DNA of 64,000 bases from Anarhynchus alexandrinus (lineage: Eukaryota > Chordata > Aves > Charadriiformes > Charadriidae): assembly GCA_008711295.1 (NCBI GenBank), contig VUYV01000804.1, positions 1 to 64,000 on the forward strand, in the 5' to 3' direction. Position numbers and translations under genes: made by a program. The notes beneath the pieces were generated by a model. The model had not been told where the DNA came from. It searched no databases and was given only the letters and a program-made list of their open reading frames with translations. Each line of letters opens with the position of its first letter. The stretch's first letter is position 1. Below are positions 60,341 through 64,000 of this stretch, piece after piece.

Positions 60341-62369
60341 GCAGTCTTGCTGCGGAAGCACCTTTTGCGCCAGGGAGATCAGGCCAATATATGTTAAACC
60401 TTTTCTTTAGGTTTTGAGGTGCGCTTATGCAGGAGAATATGGTTGGGTTTGGTGCATCAAAATCACTCTGCAGCTTTCTTCTCCAGAATTCTTTTATTTG
60501 GCACAATTTTAACACAGTTACGAGGTGACTTGAAGCAATGTAGAGGCAAATCCAGTTCTTGGTGGAGAATACTTGGATTTCTCTGTGTATCTCATAGATG
60601 AAATTCTATTGTTCCGAGCAGGCGTTTTATCACAGGCGATAGTTTGCAGCAGGTTGGGAAGATGTGTTCAGTGTTCACTTCTTAGTCAGCGATTGCTCCC
60701 CAAGCCCAGGAGGCTTTAGCACGATGTAGTCTATGGACTTTGGCTGGACCTTCCCCCCCCCTATTTATCAACAATTCCAGAAGCACTTTCTGCAGCTGAT
60801 TGCGGCCCGTTGCTGCTGCACGGCATTTCCGTGTTCTGTCTACACAACAGGTCAGGTTTTTACCTGCTCAGACATCTGCAAAGCTGATATTAACTGCCGT
60901 GTGCTTTAGCACAGACCACAGCGGGAGTGCAAATCCAGACCTGAACAAATGCTCAGACTGCACAAGTAAAGAGTGCAGGATTTAGCAGCGTGGCCCCAAA
61001 AGCCAGCGCTGAGTGTGGTCACTGGGAGCCCGATAAGTATTTCTGAATGCCAGAATGACTCTTCGGTTCGGTTTAGCTGAACCGGTCTCTCTTAGGCACT
61101 TCTGTAGCGACGTATGCCATGTACTGTAGAAATAGGATGGTGTAAGGGAGCGTGTAGCCGGGAAGGAACGCACAGCGCTGGTGACGGCACTGTCACGCTG
61201 CTGCCGGCCCTCCGGGTGACTGTCAGTGGATATAAAGCTGATTTGCCAATAACAGAGATTTTACTAATGTGTAGTGTATTGCTGTGATTGACACTAACAT
61301 ATCGTACAGAGCTTTGGTGTCCACAAGAGTGACTGAAAAACAGAGTGAAGAAAAGTTACCTTTAATGCTTCTAGGGGGTTAATATTAATATACCTTACGG
61401 TCAGAAACTTAACTCAGTCTGTTTGGCTTACCGAAAACACTGGGAGACAATTGCATTACAAAACATGAGTAGTTTTCTGGGGGGACACAGGAGGTACTTG
61501 TACCCAATCAGTTCCTTAAGGCAGCAGAGAGCGCTGTAAGGAGGCCGAGCGCCTGCAAGGTGAACTCAGGCTTCTTCAAAGGTAGAACCAAGCACCGCTT
61601 TATACCGGAGGGTGTAAACGGCCACTGGGACAAGTGGCAGTGCTGACTTCTGCTCATGGTATTTCCAGGTGACATCTAGGTATTTTTCAGAAGATACATC
61701 TTAGCACAATATAAGCTGTCCTTATGTCATGCCAAAGTTACGGGTCCAGTATGGAGATGACTGGGTGAAACCAGGAGGAATGTGGGCAGTGTCCCAGACC
61801 TTGTGAATTCGGTGCCCGTGCTTCCCGGCGCTGCCCGAGGGTGGACGCCCAAGGGTGGATGTTGGGCACTGCTTCGGGGAAGCACAGGGAAGGTTTCAAG
61901 CTTATCTGCAGATCTGTGCGTGACCCATTCATCACATAAGTCCTGCCTAACCACTCTTCATGATTAAATATTTACAATAAGAATTTATTCATCATTAAAA
62001 CCATAAATAAAAGGATTACGGAGAAAGTCAGAATGGTTCAGCCAGGGAAGAGCACTAATTATTTTCACCCTTGTGGGTTTTTCTGCATTCAATACTTGAA
62101 TTTCAAAATGAAAATATTGAGATAAACTCCCGCTTTCATGTGAGTGCAGTTGGTGTAATTTCTTATTCAGTGTGAAGCCTGAAAAAGGAGAATAAACACT
62201 CATCTAATCATTTATGTTCAGTCATAATTTGGGCCCTGAGCAACAAAGTATTTAAGCAGACGATAAAACTTGAGGCAGCCAAGTATTCCCACCGACTCCA
62301 GAAGGATTATTCAGAGGCCCGAAGTGAGAAGTTGTTTATTCAGAGTAGGGGAAGAGCAGAACAAAGCAA
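60341..62369. other. Noncoding DNA, no gene seen
   Basis: Beyond the 5' truncation of the CR1 the sequence is of ordinary composition. Frames of up to 75 codons overlap on both strands. No RNA gene or repeat is recognised. Confidence 0.45.
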
Positions 62370-62525
62370 ATTCACGTGCACTGGCAGCTGAGCCGCCGTG
62401 CCCGAGCCGGGGAGATGGACCACGAGAGTTTACGATCTGGGGCGCAGAGAGCAGAGCTCAGTCCCCGCACGGCCCCCGGCCTGCCGGGGCATTCCCTGCC
62501 TCGCGGGGTTTTGTAGGATCTAGGA
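62370..62525. other. GC-rich, CpG-bearing islet
   Basis: A 0.15 kb CpG-dense patch with overlapping open frames on both strands (128 codons forward, 77 reverse). No protein is recognised. It is one of a series of similar patches in the right half. Confidence 0.35.
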
Positions 62526-62919
62526 AAAGGCACATCACTTTGTCTGGTACTGCCCCGGTGACCCAACCTGATGCAAGTGCGTGTGAGCGGGTGGCACCAA
62601 ATCAATTACCCAAGTTGTTAATCCAATTTTTATTTGAACATTTACAAAGAGTGTGAATACTGAAAATTATTTAACTTTAGAAAGTAATTCAGCTGGGGTT
62701 CTAAAAGACATCTGATGTGCTCACATTACCCACGGTGCTCTAAAACCAACTATATTTCAAATGAAATACAAATACTTTTGACTGGGATGTAATTGTTTAC
62801 CTTGCCAGCAAAAAGCTCCCATTTAGGGATTATTCTTTCTACCAACTGTTGGTCGGAAGCAATATTCCATAAAAGCTCCTCCCTGATGAGAAAAAAAAGA
62901 GGAGAAGAGGTAACCGATG

Positions 62920-63155
62920 CATGCCCACCGGGCACTGCTACGCGGCGGGATGCTGCGCAGCCGTCGGAGGAGCAGCCAGGGCCGGGGGCGAGCGCGGCGG
63001 GGAGAGCTGTGGGGAGCACGCTGCTCCCCGGCTGCACCGCGCGGGCGACGGGGTCTCTCCGGGGCGGCAGCACGAGTTTTACAGAACATCCCCGTGCCAG
63101 CGGTGTAAACACCCGACAGCTGCTCCAACCACCTCCTGCTCCGGGCGCCTCCCAC
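62920..63155. other. GC-rich, CpG-bearing islet
   Basis: Dense CG dinucleotides ('gggggcgagcgcggcgggg') with five overlapping open frames on both strands, so none is taken as coding. A run of G (about 63,189-63,197) follows shortly after. It may be a small promoter or enhancer island. Confidence 0.4.
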
Positions 63156-64000
63156 CAGGAAACGAATGTGAGTAATTTCTGAACTCGGAGGGGGGGGAGG
63201 AGGAAGTTTTAGCGATGAATATTGCCAGAAAGCAAAACTTACTGACGGTCACGTGGTGCAAAAATTCTGAGGATGGTTTTGTGTAAGGAGAAGCTGTTTG
63301 CTGCACAGGCGGAAAGGAAACAGGCGGAACAACGGGAAGGAGATTGTCGAGTCTGCAGCAGTGTTGCAGTTATTCTTCCAAACTTCCACAGCTGAAGTTG
63401 TCTTTTTTTTTTTACACATCCATCATGTCCCCAGTATAGAATACATTTAGGGTGTCAGGAGAGCCTTGTGGTGTTTTGTGTGTAGGTGGCATTGTAAGAC
63501 AGTGTCATCCTCAAAACGGCAATTTTTCATCTCCTTTGAAATCTTGTCTTTTTTGGGGAGGGGGAAAGGGCAGGTACGAGGGAAGATAACGGGGCCTGTA
63601 ACCACTGCTTGTTTTCCCCACACTATTGATATATGAATATCATGACCATAAGTATGTATAAATAAATCTAAACCCATTCCAACTTTCTATAATGCCACCA
63701 ATAACCCTGAAAATAAAGAAATGTATTTTACTGAGTACAGTAAGACTTTGCATTTGTTGTGCTATTCAAAATGCTTAAACGTTTTTTTGACAACCCAGCT
63801 TCATGTTTAAGATGTTATCCAAATTCACCGCTCATAGTGTATAGGGGCAATTTCATTCACGGTCAACTTGATTTTAAACTTACTACAACCAGAATATAGT
63901 AGAGATTCATATCTGTACCATCTGAATATCATCTAATATTACCTAAAGGACTGACTAAACAGGAAATAATAAACAAATTAATTAAAATGCCCTCGGCATT
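63156..64000. other. AT-rich noncoding DNA to window end
   Basis: No gene is recognised. AATAAA words occur at about 63,660 and 63,712 but no exon precedes them. A T run lies at about 63,403-63,413. Confidence 0.45.

Noticed and set aside
1..64000. CRISPR arrays, operons, prophage or other prokaryotic systems
   Set aside because: No regularly spaced direct repeats with unique spacers were seen, coding density is almost nil, and CR1 LINEs mark the DNA as vertebrate.

Overview
The window looks like nuclear DNA from a bird. Every transposable element I can identify is a CR1 LINE remnant. They carry the typical short 3' terminal repeats (such as two copies of an 8-mer like atcatagaa) and the CR1 reverse-transcriptase wording ([27 protein letters not shown]). 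There are only about five of them in 64 kb and no SINEs that I can recognise, which fits the low repeat density of avian genomes. I cannot name the species, and I could not tie any stretch to a known protein-coding exon. Open frames outside CR1 are short, overlap on both strands, and occur mostly where high GC suppresses stop codons.

Layout. Positions 1-14,100 are AT-rich noncoding sequence with one small CR1 3' end at about 3.3 kb; by eye A exceeds T and C exceeds G on the + strand. Positions about 14,170-15,370 are a strong CpG island broken by a 504-base run of N (14,660-15,163). Both flanks of that gap are GC-rich tandem repeats. Right of the island the base skew appears to weaken or flip. 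The simplest reading is a promoter, perhaps bidirectional, with a minus-strand gene whose intron fills the left side. No exon has been proved.

Positions 15.4-31.8 kb are AT-rich noncoding DNA. They hold a doubly truncated CR1 reverse-transcriptase fragment (17.84-18.29 kb), a 66-bp partial duplicate of part of it at 17.56 kb, a CR1 3' end at 26.9 kb, and candidate regulatory DNA (a POU-type palindrome at 20.4 kb, a repeated E-box block at 29.8 kb). From 31.8 kb to the end, AT-rich sequence alternates with small CpG-bearing GC-rich islets of 0.15-0.4 kb. Some of these may be promoters, noncoding exons or enhancers, but none has a credible coding frame.

Positions 57.2-60.4 kb hold two minus-strand CR1 copies of the same subfamily. 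The second abuts a single N at 59,368, which marks a contig join in GC-rich DNA, and it has lost its 3' end there. I found no complete gene, RNA gene, CRISPR array or new system. The most useful leads are the repeat-flanked gap in the CpG island, the suspicious single-N junction, the local duplications and deletions within CR1, and a few candidate regulatory blocks and splice sites.
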